The position numbers and the translations under genes were made by a program. The notes below the pieces were generated by a model. That model was not told the origin of the DNA and searched no databases. It saw only the letters and a program-made list of their open reading frames with translations. Positions 43,867 to 55,903 of a stretch of 64,000 nt of DNA are shown in pieces; position 1 is the first letter of the stretch; each line of letters starts with the position of its first letter. The stretch is taken from positions 325,120 to 389,119 of the forward strand of contig NW_025855829.1 of the NCBI RefSeq assembly GCF_002878395.1, written 5' to 3'. The DNA is from Capsicum annuum (lineage: Eukaryota > Streptophyta > Magnoliopsida > Solanales > Solanaceae).

Positions 43867-45463
43867 TCATACTAAATAGAACAAAGTCCAAATAGGAAGC
43901 AACTTCTCGTGGTTACGTTCAATCTATCAAGCAGTTCATAATATCTTCATAATTTGTGTGTTAGAGGTTTTGCTAGCTAAACTTTTCTAGCCAAGCCTTT
44001 TGGACTATATAGGGTGTGTGTGTTTTCTTCCAAAGTGCATGATGCTTTTAAGTCTTCTTCTCATTTGTACTTTGTAGTATATTTTTATTAAATTGGTAAA
44101 ATTACGCGAATGGAAGTCTTATTGAAACATAGTCTCGTGACTCGATGTAGACAGAAATTTTACAAAACAAAATAATGTTCTTTTATTTTACAAGTATCTT
44201 GCTTCTTTTTATTAATTCCATCACAATAAAAATTTCCTCTAACAGTTTCAAATTTTAGACCTGAGCTCCTCTCAATATTTCAAGTCTTTTGGTATATAAT
44301 TCGCTCAAAATAATTCACGTTTGCGATACGTTGAATTTTCAAATTAAACTTTAAAATTTTAATGACCGATTAATCATGGAAGAAGAAAGAACACTGAAAA
44401 TCACAAAGATAAAAAAAGAAAGAAGAAAGATAAAGAAAGAAGAAGGAACAAGAAGTCATTAATGACTGAAGTAAAAGGAAGAAGAAGAAGCAATAGGGTC
44501 AAACGACAATTTCTTATAATTTTAAGGGAAAAAACATGATATAGCTCTTTTTTAAAAAAAAAAAATAGCCCAAGTTTTGGCCTATGAACATAAAATGTCT
44601 TGTCGGGTATATTAGTGCCACATAATAGTCATTTTCTATTCTTTCTCAATTTTGGTCATTTTGATCCATGTAGTTCAAATACATTTTATATACCATATTG
44701 ATAAAGTCTATATACAATACTGATACAATTTTCAACTTGGGTCATTTGACCCTTTTCTAAAAATATTTTCACTTCTTTTTTGCTACAAATTTATTTAACT
44801 GAAAAATATTCTGCGTTTTTTTAGTTGTTTAAAAATAATAGTTAAATATAATTATATAAAAATGGTATAATTGTTATATAGAATATGTATCTATATAAGA
44901 TATATGTATATAAATTATATAGTTCTATCAAATATATATATGCATAAAATATATATATAAAATATATAGAAAGTGTATACAAATTATATAATTATTATAT
45001 AAAATACGTAAAAAAATATACAGATATTGTATAAATTGTGTATTAAAACTATCTAATTTTTGTATAGAATATTTATATGTATAAATATGTATAGAAACTG
45101 TATAGAAGGTGTGTAGAAACTGTATAGAACAAGCCAACAAATTGAAATGGCTAGAAAGTGAACTTTAATTTCATGACCATTTTCATAAAATTTGTTTGAT
45201 ATGAACATTTCTATTCTCTCCCCTAATTTTAATAAAGGTGGACTAGTTTCTTTCTAAATGTTATACCCGAGTGGCTGTATTCCATAATTATTCCTTTATT
45301 TAATTTCTGGCCTAAGCTATAAAAGAATACATAATAGTCAAGTAAGCGTAAAAACAAGAAATAGAATAATGTAACAAATCTGCTATTATTTCCATATTGA
45401 AAATATTGTTGAAAAGAATAATTAATAATTTTCTATACATTAGAAAAGTTAGGTTTCAACATA
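43867..45463. other. AT-rich non-genic sequence with GTATAGAA-type repeats
   Basis: No gene is seen. A purine-rich GAAGAAAGA stretch occupies 44380-44490. A degenerate repeat of GTATAGAA / GTATAAAT units spans about 44860-45130, with GTATAGAAACTGTATAGAAG at its right end. It resembles the repeat at 13880-14190 in style but with a different unit. Confidence 0.6.
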
Positions 45464-45697
45464 CTCACTCTATTTAAAATAGAATGACCTAGTTTAACTT
45501 GACACAAAATTTAAGAAAATAAAGAAAACTTTTAAATTTTGTGGTGTTAAATTAAAGATATGTCAAATGTACAATCTTGTAGTTTTAAACATGTCATGTG
45601 GAAAGTTAAAATTAAAAAGTTGTTAAAAAAGGAAAGGGGTCATTTTTTTTAAACGGACTAAAAAGAAAAGTAGGTCATTCTTTTTAAACGGAGGGAG
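45464..45697. mobile_element. Stowaway MITE (Tc1/mariner type), TSD TA
   Basis: The left terminus CTCACTCTATTTAAAATAGA and the reverse complement of the right terminus (CTCCCTCCGTTTAAAAAGAA) match over about 28 bp, both continuing TGACCTA. TA flanks both sides (45462-45463 and 45698-45699). CTCCCTCCGTT is the hallmark of Stowaway elements. 234 bp, no coding capacity. Confidence 0.9.
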
Positions 45698-46069
45698 TAT
45701 TTTTTTTTTTATCAAAAATTTTAATCCAAAGGATAATTTTGTCATTTCATCTAACATTCTTCAACATTTTATAGAATTGGGACAGTTTCATTGATTGAAA
45801 GTGATGTGTGATGCCTTGTTTCTTAAATGTTTTTATTGCTTTGACATTTTTATCCTTTACGCATGGTAGGCAATTCAAATGTTTATTCTGTCATAGTGAG
45901 CCCATTTTTTTAATTTGTCATGGCAACAATTTTAGTGCTTTATCAAAAACGTCTAATTACCTCCAAAAAGAACTTTTCATAACATGTCATTAAGTATTTT
46001 TTAAAAATAATAACTTATATTAATAAATTAAAATTAAATATTAAAAATAAATAAAAGTCATTTAAGATA

Positions 46070-46338
46070 CTCACGTCGTTCATTTTCACTTGTCACTTTT
46101 TACGTTATTAAAGTCAATTTGACTAAGCTTCAAAAATAAATTGAAATAGATTATTATAACATTTTAAATTTTTGAATATAAATATTCGAAAACTATACGA
46201 AAAATGTTATTATAAATAGCAATCTTTCATATAGTATTAATAATACTATTAAAAATATATTTTAAAATGTTAGTCAAAATTCATGAAATTTGACTCTTAG
46301 AAGCGTAAAGTTATGAATAAATATGAACAGAGAGAGAA
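46070..46338. mobile_element. Second, decayed Stowaway-like MITE
   Basis: The left end CTCACGTCGTTCATTTTCAC and the right end (reverse complement CTCTCTCTGTTCATATTTAT) are flanked by TA (46068-46069 and 46339-46340). Inside both ends lies the AAGTCAATTTGACTAA / GTCAAATTTC..TTTGACTAA pair typical of Stowaway families. The exact right boundary is uncertain by 1-2 bp. Confidence 0.7.
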
Positions 46339-46457
46339 TATTGATAAATAAAAATGAAGAGAGAATATTAATAATTTTACTTTTCACAATATTGGGTTCG
46401 TGCTAATACGGGACATTTTCCTTGATCTTAGAATTAAAATAAAAATAATATGGTGCA

Positions 46458-46683
46458 TGTTATGAAATATAAAGTAGGGAAACAAGAATAGAGAGAACAG
46501 AGAGTAATTCTTATTTTTCTTGAGAGATTCTATTGATGTCATTTACAATGAAGGAAAAAATTTACTTTTAGTTTCTGTCTAAAAGATAGATACTTCAAAT
46601 CCTGATAGATATCAATTAGATCTTGATAGATCTTATCTATATTCTTGATAGAAATTCACTAAAATGTAAATATATTTATAACA
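46458..46683 (-). mobile_element. 3' LTR of copia element G
   Basis: 226 bp with inverted termini TGTTAT..ATAACA. On the minus strand it begins TGTTATAAATATA right after the purine tract TTCAAGGGAGAG (plus 46684-46695). A second purine tract (AGGGGGAG, minus) lies at about 46884-46892 after the pol stop. The outer flank is GTGCA (46453-46457); the other LTR was not found. Confidence 0.75.
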
Positions 46684-46695
46684 CTCTCCCTTGAA

Positions 46696-49180
46696 TGTCT
46701 AATTGATAGATAATGTGCCTCGTTAAAATCCTACTAGAAAAAATTCTGTGAAAAAAATTGAGTGAAGGAAAAAAAAGTACACATCTCTAATAATAGGTAT
46801 ATAGGTTGCCTCATTAAAAATCTTACAAGAAAAATCCAATGGGACAAAACCTCATAAGGAAAAAAGAGTACAACGTGTATTAACTCCCCCTAATGAGAAC
46901 ATCCTTGAACCTTTGCATTCCGATCTTGTGCACCATCTTCCTGAAAGTTGCAGTTGGAGGAGACTTGGTGAATAAATCAACCACATTATCATTTGAACGA
47001 ATCTGTTGCACGTTAATATCACCCTTCTTTTGTAGCTCATGTATGTAGAAAAATTTTGGTAAAATGTGCTTCGCTCTATCTTCTTTTATGAATCCTCCTT
47101 TAGTTATGTTATGCATGCTGCATTATTTTCATATAAAATTATGGGTACTTTGTCACATTTCAAACCACATTTACTCGAATGATATATCATGGTCCTCAAC
47201 CACACATTCTTAGTTTACTTCGTGAATAGCTATTGTCTTAACATGATTCGATAAAGTGGCTATGATAAACTGCCTTATAGATCTCCAAGATATGACAGTA
47301 ACCCCACATATGTACACATAGCCTGTTTGAGATCGAGATTTATGCAAGACATATAAGTACCCAGCATTAGGATAATCAACAAGATTGAGACTGCAATCTT
47401 TTGGATATAATAAACCCATATTGGTAGTCTCTTTAAGTATCGTAAGATGTGTTTAATCTCATTCCGATGTCTCCTAGTAGGAGAAGAACTACACCTTGCT
47501 AATAAATTAACCATAAAGGCTATATTAAGCCTTGTAGTATTTGCAAGATACATAGGTGCACCAATTGTACTAAGATATGATACTTATAACCAATCCAAAT
47601 TGGTATATTTCTCGTTTCAGCAAATAATCTATTTCTTTTGAAAACTTTCCAAGATTTTCAATAATTTTCAAGTTATAAACTTATATAATATAAGGATTAT
47701 AAATAGTTTTCCAGAATCTTTTATATACTTCAAATATCTTGAGTCCTTAAAAAAGTTTTCATATAAATTTTGTCAAGTGACAATATTCGACGTTTCATAT
47801 GTGATATCTTCAAGTGTCTGGACTGCAAATCAAATAAGTTTTATGCTTACCAAGATTCATCTTTTCATGTCACTTGATAAATGTTTCTACGCTAGCATGC
47901 TTAAATAAACGTAGAATTCAGATCCTCATAATTTTTCACAATATTGTGTCAATATTGTATCAAAGATATGATATATTATTTTTTATTGGTTCACATTATG
48001 GCCTAACATTTTGAGATCTCATCACTTCATTATTTTCAGGTACCTGAACCTCTCATAAGGTTTCATGAAGTGTTATGTCGTAGGCTTCTCAAGAGCATAT
48101 TGCCTTCTTATTATGATTATTTTCTCTTTATTCTTTTTATCATTTAGAACCAATTAGTCTACCATACTTCAAGCATGCATAGAATTTGTCCTTTAGGGAC
48201 ACAAAATAGGAGCACTTACAGCTTAATATGAGATGCTTTCGACATTTGACTTAAATTGTCTTTTAAATGAGGATCTGCTGATAATTCTTCACATATTTCT
48301 TAGCTTCTTAAAATCTCCCACTTATGTTAGTAAAACTAACATACATCCTCCATCTCCTTTGAGGAATCCATCTTTGTGCATTATGGTATATTCATTAATC
48401 ATAAACCGCACATCAAAACTATTAGATGGAATAGTTGATTCCTGATCTTGAACCAATTGAGAGGGAAGAAATAATCATAATTTATTGGTCTAATGCATAT
48501 AAGTGCTATTGTATGCAACATATCATATTTCAGACCAACACATGAAACTTTTTCTCATTAGCAATATTTTAGCTATTTATCGAAGGCATTCAATGTCAAA
48601 CCATCATTATCAAGATGACTTGTATTGATTACACAATCTGAAAGTTATGGTTTTAACTCAATTTATTGAGCAATCAACTTTATGAATGTCAAACTGCAGG
48701 TTGACAATAAAAATACAAATGATCATCTTATATCAATGCATCTTAGTAGATCACATGACTGGTGAACGGGCCTATATTCACCTTTTATATTTTTCAGATT
48801 TTAAGGGATCAAATCCTAACATTAGTTGGTCCAACCAACTTATCATGAGAACAAGCAAAATTAAAAGTTCATGAACAATTTTCTAGTTCTTCAATATACA
48901 ATACTCACTATGCACATCTTTGGAATATCTCAATCGTTCATATCAATTTATGAACTTTTATTCTAGCAAACTCCAAGCTTACTATGACATGCACCTTATA
49001 ATTTAGTAAATTTCAAATTTACTATTATTCAGCCTCTTTCGGAGGTGAGTTATAACACCATCATAATCAAGTGCACGTTTGCATTAATAAGCTTTTCATT
49101 CCCAGGAATGAAATATAATCATGCATTAAGCCTATCAAATTATGATAGCTTATAGCCTCTTTTATGATATTGCTATTTCA
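46696..49180 (-). pseudogene. Ty1/copia pol remnant (element G): integrase, RT end, RNase H
   Basis: Read on the minus strand from high to low coordinates. Integrase core fragments lie near 48780-48560 (VHQSCDLLRCID, FVFLLSTCSLTFIKLIAQ, SHLDNDGLTLNAFDK, with the middle catalytic Asp in LDN). HTIALICIRPTNYYDYF lies near 48510 and EVQVPENNEVMRSQNVRP between integrase and RT near 48055-48003. The RT end and RNase H follow at 47590-47210 (MYLANTTRLNIAFMVNLLAR, SSSPTRRHRNEIKHILRYLK, then SRSQTGYVYICG in another frame). The C-terminus at 47116-46880 is RAKHILPKFFYIHELQKKGD, then DNVVDLFTKSPPTATF. Integrase before RT identifies Ty1/copia. Most of RT between 48000 and 47600 is unreadable. Stops and frameshifts are frequent. 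Confidence 0.8.
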
Positions 49181-49189
49181 GGAGCACAT

Positions 49190-49503
49190 TGAAATGAGCT
49201 CGGGTGCACCGGGACCCGAACCAAAGTCTATCTAGCCTAAAATTGATATTCCAGAGTTGTTGGCACAGTCCGTAAGGCCATCCACCGCAAAGATCAAAAG
49301 ATATCCACATAAGTCCAAAATAAAGCTTTCGAAGCCATCAAAAACCACAATATTGCATAAATGATATCAAAATGCATCGAAAATCATGTCAATCACTCCC
49401 ACACCCCAGAAATATCATAATGCAACTACGGGGAGGAGTAAAACAATCAAATCACACAAAATCACAAATTTCACATATTTCATCAAATTTTTAGGTCGTT
49501 ACA
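49190..49503 (-). mobile_element. Truncated LTR fragment (gypsy-like, minus strand)
   Basis: Read on the minus strand it begins TGTAACGACCTAAAAATTTG at 49503, the usual start of many Solanaceae gypsy LTRs (TGT-A/G-ACGACC). It runs through GGTGGATGGCCTTACGGACT to CCGGGTGCAC-type sequence near 49205, then breaks off against the copia remnant. From 49504 to 50001 only AT-rich sequence is seen. Confidence 0.5.
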
Positions 49504-50001
49504 AGTATAATCAAAGTAAAAATTATTATTTGATAAGAATATAAAATATTTAAATATATAAATTTTAAATAATTATATCTCATAATATATTAAAAATAAA
49601 ATATTTAAATAATTTTTTTCATAGTATAGCATAGTTAATATTACCTAAATTATACAAAAGTTATAGTAATTAGTATACAATACAATTAAAGTTTGGCCTT
49701 GGGTTAATGAGATCAACGATTTTTTTTTTTTAATGAATATGCATTCATCGTTAATGTAAATTATGAGTATGAAAAGCAATATCATGAATTAGAATTTAAA
49801 TAATATGTACATATGATTTCAATTAAACATTTAAAATACATATTTATTATTTAAAAAATAAAAATTACACTTTAATAAATCAATGAAGCAAAATCAGCAT
49901 ATTTTGAATCTCACAAATTAGAGAAACAAGATATTTGTAACCCTTTTGTGAAATCTTTCTACTTATGAGAAAATACTTTAGAATTAATTGATAGTTAGAC
50001 A

Positions 50002-50549
50002 TAGGGTGGGCGTTCGGTCGATTCGGTCTGATTGTTTAATGTCGAGTCGGTTTATCAGTTTTCGGATTGACAAAAATGACATTCATAACCAAACCGAAAT
50101 AAATTCGATTTGGTTCGATTTTTACAAATTCGGTTCGGTTATTTTGAATTTTTATTTCGATTTGAAATATTAGAGTAGTTAGCCTCTCTTTGTCATAACT
50201 GAGCATTTAAAATTGATGAATTTTTTTGGAAAAATTATTATTTTCAAACCTGTTTTTTATTTCCAAATATAAATAATTATAAATAACTCAACATGGATGA
50301 AACGAAATGAAATAATCATATGCTTAACATAATACATAACGTCATTAATCATTAATATAACCTTGCATAAATAGTCTACAAAACAACACAAAACTCGTAA
50401 AAATAGTCCATGAAACGACATACTTTCTGCATAAATAGTCCATAAAACAGTCCAAAGTCACCAAAATAGTCAGTCTGCGGCGTATGCGAATTTGCTGTTA
50501 AATGTTAATTGTGAATGTGAATTACTAAATATTATATATAATATTATAT

Positions 50550-50588
<39 letters not shown>

Positions 50589-50806
50589 TATATATATATA
50601 TAATAAAAAATATATATATTATTTATTTATTTATAAAATTTTGGTTTTTCGGTTTAAACCGAATTTTTTTTTTAAATCGAAAATCAAACCGAAAAATCAA
50701 AATTCTAAAATTACAAACCGAATCCGATCCGAAAAACCAAAAAACCAAAATCAAAATTAAATTTCGGTTTGGTTTTTCGGTTTAAACCAAAATATGCCCA
50801 CCCCTA
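50002..50806. mobile_element. hAT-type MITE, TSD GTTAGACA
   Basis: The termini TAGGGTGGGCGTTCGGTC and (reverse complement of the right end) TAGGGGTGGGCATATTTTGG are flanked by the perfect 8-bp duplicate GTTAGACA (49994-50001 and 50807-50814), as hAT transposases produce. Inner sequences on both sides are rich in TTCGGTTTGGTTTTTCGG-type words, forming long imperfect inverted repeats. A (TA)n run fills 50533-50605. No transposase; non-autonomous. Confidence 0.92.
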
Positions 50807-50814
50807 GTTAGACA

Positions 50815-52139
50815 TAAGAGAGAGAGAATTAATTTTATTTGTAGAAGAGAGCTTCAATCGAAATAAAAGTAGCGTACTTAAGAGGATTTGAATGAATAAG
50901 ACTCTGTCATATATCTGATTTATTCAGACATGTTTAGAACATTAAGAAGTTTTAAAATATAAAAAAATAAACTTAATAATTTAAAATTCGAAACATTTAA
51001 ATTTAGATCTCCATTAAATACTAACAAATAAATATATTTAATAATTTAAAATTTAAACTATCCAAATTCAGATTTCTATTAAATACAAACAAATAAGACC
51101 TCAATCTATAACAAACCTTAAGCGTAAAGTTATGGCCGCCCACAATCAACAAAAATAGTTAGCCGTTTGACATTATTTTTCAATTCCACAGCGTGCTAAC
51201 TTGTTTCCACATTACAATTGGTCCACTTGCACTTTCAGTGTTTAGATGATAGAAACTTATAAATCATTTTTTCCTTTTCTTAATCTAATATTCAAATGTA
51301 AGCGCACACTAATACGTACGCAAACATTTTTGGACTTGTTTTATTATAATATTGATAGATAAACAAGTCAAACATTTTTCTCTCGTTGATATGTTACTTG
51401 AGTAATCTTGCATGACAATTTGGTGAAAATGGATTATAATCCGAAACATTGAAATATTTGTATGAGTGAAATTCCGATTCATCTGGTGTTTAGATCAAGG
51501 ATCGACATGTGGCAGAGAAGCAATTGTTAGACGTGAGTTATTATAAGGGTCGATATGAGAGCATTTGTGCTTTGTGTTAAGATGGAAATTAAAGCGAGCC
51601 AATATTGGAGGTACGATATCGAATATACTGAACGATTGAAATAGAGGTCTCCTGAACGATCAAATATTATGCAGGATCTTGAAATCCTCAACAAGTATTA
51701 TGAGATGGAGATAAATATGAAATCAAGATATCTGATCCGAGCGAGATTTACAAAAATAGAACCCTAGAATTTAGGTATAAGTGGTCTTTTAGTCATTTAT
51801 GGCAATGTATAATAAGTTTCAAAAAAGTAACAAAAAAGTTTCTGCATTCAAAACATTCTTTAGCATATATTTCCAAGGGTTTTTAAGTTCTTCCTCCGGT
51901 GGCGTCGCTAGATCAATAGACCAGAATTATGAAAAATTTCATCTTTTTTCTACTCATCAACCACTTTATCATTTACTTCTTGCAATTTATTTATTTATAA
52001 TTAAGTAATAAACATTTAAACTAAATCTTAATGGTTATAAGTAATACACATAAAGTTAGTTATATAACCATCTTTCAAAAAATAGGTAAGTTAGTTATTC
52101 ATCCAGTCTCTATTCTAACCGACTAAGTACTATCAGTTA
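50815..52139. other. Non-genic AT-rich sequence
   Basis: No ORF, repeat array or element terminus was recognised. The part 51430-51780 is somewhat less AT-rich (GAACGATTGAAATAGAGG, GAACGATCAAATATTATG) and could be an old element or gene piece, but I cannot identify it. Confidence 0.5.
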
Positions 52140-52900
52140 TGTGAATATATATGAGTACTACTAATCACTTGTAGTCACAATGAATGGATCAATAATATTC
52201 ATCTAATTCTCTCTACATCTTGATCTTGCTTATTTTTCTCTATTTCTATCTTCTTCCTCCTCCTCATTACTCTTCTTCATTTCTGTATTGCTCTTGTTAT
52301 CATGAGGTTGTGATGCATTAATCACCATTTACAACATGGTATCAGATCCAGGAGATAAAAATCACAGTTGATATCCGCATAAGTTTCTGAAGGCATTCAA
52401 TTCCTTCTTCTATGTTACATTCTGCAATTTCTCCATTTCCTCTAAGAAATTGATGATTCTTGTTCTTTTCTGCAATTGTCCGATTCTTCTCTAAAGTCTC
52501 TAGTGCAAAGATTCGTGTCTCATCATTAGTTGAAGAATTCTGAAATAAATCAAAAACAATGCAAACAATGAAGGTCAAGCTGCACAATTACTTGACATCG
52601 CATCAAATGGATCAAGATTGTCTCATCAGATTCTTGGGGGGTTGACTACAATCATTCATTTTTTGTTTTTGCATTAATCTGATGTTAGTGGACTTAGCAA
52701 TCTTCCACTTTTTTTTTTTTGCATTAGTCTGATGTAAGTGGACTTCAAATAATCTATTTTCAGTTAACAGATTTTGCTATTTGGTATCGTTCAGTGGGCA
52801 TTACACTTCTTGATGAAAACAAGTTACGATTGGTAGATGGATCTTTTAGAGGAGTCATTCCCAGAAAATTTATGAAATCATTTGGAGCGTGTTAATGTCA
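52140..52900 (+). mobile_element. Copia-like LTR with primer site and gag remnant (element H)
   Basis: About 52140-52336 resembles a short copia LTR (TGTGAATATATATGAG.. to ..CATTTACAACA). It is followed at once by TGGTATCAGATCC (52337-52349), an initiator-tRNA-Met site with one change. Downstream, after a stretch with a roughly 50-bp duplication (GCATTAATCTGATGTTAGTG at 52671, GCATTAGTCTGATGTAAGTG at 52721), a short frame near 52762-52870 reads IWYRSVGITL, then ENKLRLVDGSFRG, like the start of copia Gag. It then decays. No pol is present. Confidence 0.45.
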
Positions 52901-53380
52901 TTTTGTTATTTGAGAAGATTTAGTTGGTGGTCCACTTTAAAAACTTATTTTGATAAATAAACATTATTTTATTTTTCATTTAAATTTTTAAGATTTTGAA
53001 TAAAGTGGTGGGGTATGGATTAAAGTGTTAAAACAAAATGTTTTTGGCATCCCTTATGTCTTTTTTAAATACTTTTCATATTCCACTTTTTCATTAAATA
53101 TCAAAAAAGAATTTCTCTCTCCTCACTCTCACTCACAAAACCATGGCAATTTTTCTTTCCTCTTCCCCCAACTTTCATTTTCGATTTTTATCTTCACTAA
53201 AGTTATAAGATTTTTCATCTTCCACTTTAAATAATTTCTCTCCATCTCTCGAGTAATTTGTGCTCCATATTAATGAGTTTTTTTTTGTTTTTTTCGATTT
53301 TGGTTTGTGGTAATTGGGTTGATTTTGGAGATTATTTTTTTTTTTTGAAAAATCGGAGTTGATTTTACTGATTTTTTTGT

Positions 53381-53940
53381 TTTTTAAGTTGGTATTTATT
53401 TGATTGTTGATGAAATATGATTGTCCTTGTCGATTGCGTGGTGAATTTTTTTCGCGAATTTAATCGACTAATGTGTCAAGAAATTCGAAGGTTGTTCTGT
53501 TAATAGAACATTTGGTTGATTAGGTATTTTGTTTGGTTTGGATGGAAAAAACTAAAATATTTTTTAAAAATGGAACTTTAATTTACTGAAAATCTGTGTT
53601 TTTAAGTTGATATTTGTTTGATTGTTGATGGATTATGATTGTCCTTGTCGATTGCATGGTGAATTTTTTTCGCGAATTTCATTAGCTAATGTGCCAAGAA
53701 ATTTGGATGTTGTTCTGTTAATAGACTGTTCGGTTGATTAGGTATTTGTTTGGTTTGAATGAAAAAACTGAAATCTTTTTAAAAATGGAACTTGATTTTT
53801 TTTTTAAAAATCTGTGTTTTTAAGCTGATATTTGTTTGATTAATGATGGATTATGACTGTCCTTGCAGATTGTATGGTAAAAAAAACTTTGAATTTCATC
53901 GGTTAGTATGCAAGAAATTCGAACAATGAGAACAAGTTCA
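53381..53940 (+). repeat. 218-bp tandem repeat, about 2.5 copies
   Basis: Units start TTTTTAAG(T/C)TGRTATTTRT at 53381, 53599 and 53817. Shared landmarks are ATTGTCCTTGTCGATTGC, TTTTTTTCGCGAATTT and TTCTGTTAATAGA. The third copy is partial. Sequences 52901-53380 and 53941-54274 show nothing recognisable. Confidence 0.85.
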
Positions 53941-54274
53941 TTTATGATCCTAGATTTAATAATTTGTAGTCGTCTTCTTCTTACCTGATTTTCGTACAAT
54001 ATTTGATATCGCTTTATCGACGATCACTAAAATTATGCAACGAATTAAAGCTTTGGAGCAAGCTAAGGAGTGTTCCAAATGAGAAAGAGAGACATTGTTA
54101 TTGTTGTATCAAAATGAGAAAGGGGTGAATAAATGAATATGGAGAAGCTCAAAAAGGTTCATGTCATTTATATAGTAGGGCTACCAAAAAAGTGATCGTT
54201 GAAAAAGGTCTAAAGAATATTTATGTCTTCTATAATCGATTATTAAGGTTTATCATTGTATGCCTGAAAGAGTT

Positions 54275-55813
54275 GTAATTTTAAATAAGGCGCAGTTAGA
54301 GCTTCTTAAAATTAACGAAGTAAAAAGAGATTGAAGAAATATTAGACTATGCAAATTATTTATTATATACTAACACCGTTGCTGATTTCTATACATAATA
54401 AATAAATTATTAATTTTTCGAGAAGTCAATTATTCACCTACTCATTGGTCTAGGATCAACTATCTGGATATATGGACAAGTTAAAATAATAATAAAAAAA
54501 CAAATTAAATTAAATTAAATTTAAGTATGATAATTAACACCTTTCAAACATTTTAAAACAATTTAGACACATCAATTGTGATACCAAATTACTTTTGAAC
54601 ATGATCAAGTGATATTTAAGGCATGCTATAGTCGTAAATCGGTGAGATGAGATTAAAAAGGAAGAAATAAAATAAATAAGCACCATCCAAGCAATGCAAA
54701 CAACTAGATATCATCAAATGAGATTAGACGTGTCTAACGAGTATAAAGAAGAGTGATGGTTGTGACTTGTGGATGTTCATGAGACAACTAGTGTTTGAGA
54801 ACAACTAATCCTTCTCAATGCAGACGTTTGTTATGAGTAATTGATTGTTACTATCATTGCTCTTTCTTATACTCATTTAATTTATTGTTCAATTATTTTG
54901 TACTTTCATATGATGATATTTAGTCACTTTCCATTGCTTGAATGATGTTATTTTATTTTATTTTATTTTTCCCCTTTTTAGTCTCGTCTTACTTTTCACT
55001 AGACTCAATTGGTCGATACATGACTGTTAGTTTAGTCTAGTATAGATGCATACATTTCTATATAATATATACACGATATATTCATAGGTCTAGCATTAAT
55101 CATCTAATTCTATTGACAAGTAAGACGAGACTAAAAATAAGAAAAATAAAATAAACTAAATTAAAATAAATAATCAACCTTTAAGCAATGAAAAATGACT
55201 AAATATCATCATATGAGAGTACAAAATAATTGAACACTCGATCAAATGAGTATAAGGAAGAGTAATAGTAGTAATAATCGGTTACTCAGAACAAACGTCT
55301 GCATTGAGAATGACTACTTGTTCTCATACACTACTAGTCCCATGAACACCCACAAGTCACAACCACCACTCTTTCTTATGTTCATTAGACGCGTCTAATC
55401 TCATTTGATGATATCTAGTTATTTTGCATTGTTTGGGTGGTGCTTATATATTTTATTTTATTTCTTCCCTTTTTAGTTCCATCTCACTGATTTAGACTAT
55501 AGCATGCCTTAAATATCACTTGATCATGTTCTAAAGTGATTTGGTATCACAATTAATGTATCTAAATTGTTTTACAATGTTTGAAAGGTGTTAATTTTTA
55601 TACTTTAATTTTATTTAATTTTTAGTTTTTGGTCATTATTTTAAATTGTCCATATATTCAAATAGTTGATCATAAACCTACGAGTTGGTGAATAATCAAC
55701 TTCTCAAAAAATTGATAATCTATCTATCATGTGTAGAAATCAACAATGGCGTTAGTATATAATAAATAATTCACATTGTCTAGTATTTCTTCAATCCTTT
55801 CTTACTTAAAATT
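54275..55813. repeat. Large foldback structure: palindrome made of palindromes
   Basis: 54275-54998 and 55113-55813 are inverted copies with a spacer of about 114 bp. In a roughly 250-bp sample they agree at about 85 percent (for example ATATCATCAAATGAGATTAG left; right arm reverse complement identical). In addition, each arm's inner part is itself palindromic: 54640-54815 pairs with 54815-54998 and 55113-55290 with 55290-55490 (shared words CAAGCAATG, ATATCATCA, GAGTATAA, CTCAATGCAGACGTTTGTT). So four related units of about 175 bp alternate in orientation. No ORF and no clear TSD were found. It may be a MULE/foldback-type non-autonomous element. Confidence 0.85.
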
Positions 55814-55903
55814 ACATAAACATTCTTATCCTTGAATGTCTTTCCTATACAAAGATAGGTGCCCTCCGAGAAAGAGTGGCTTGCTTGTGGTCTGAACTGC
55901 TCG

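Noticed and set aside
52342..52587. Minus-strand frame of 81 codons after the copia primer site
   Set aside because: No motif; position matches the leader and gag region of a plus-strand copia remnant.
54275..55813. Autonomous MULE or hAT transposon
   Set aside because: No transposase frame and no clear target-site duplication; only the inverted structure is supported.
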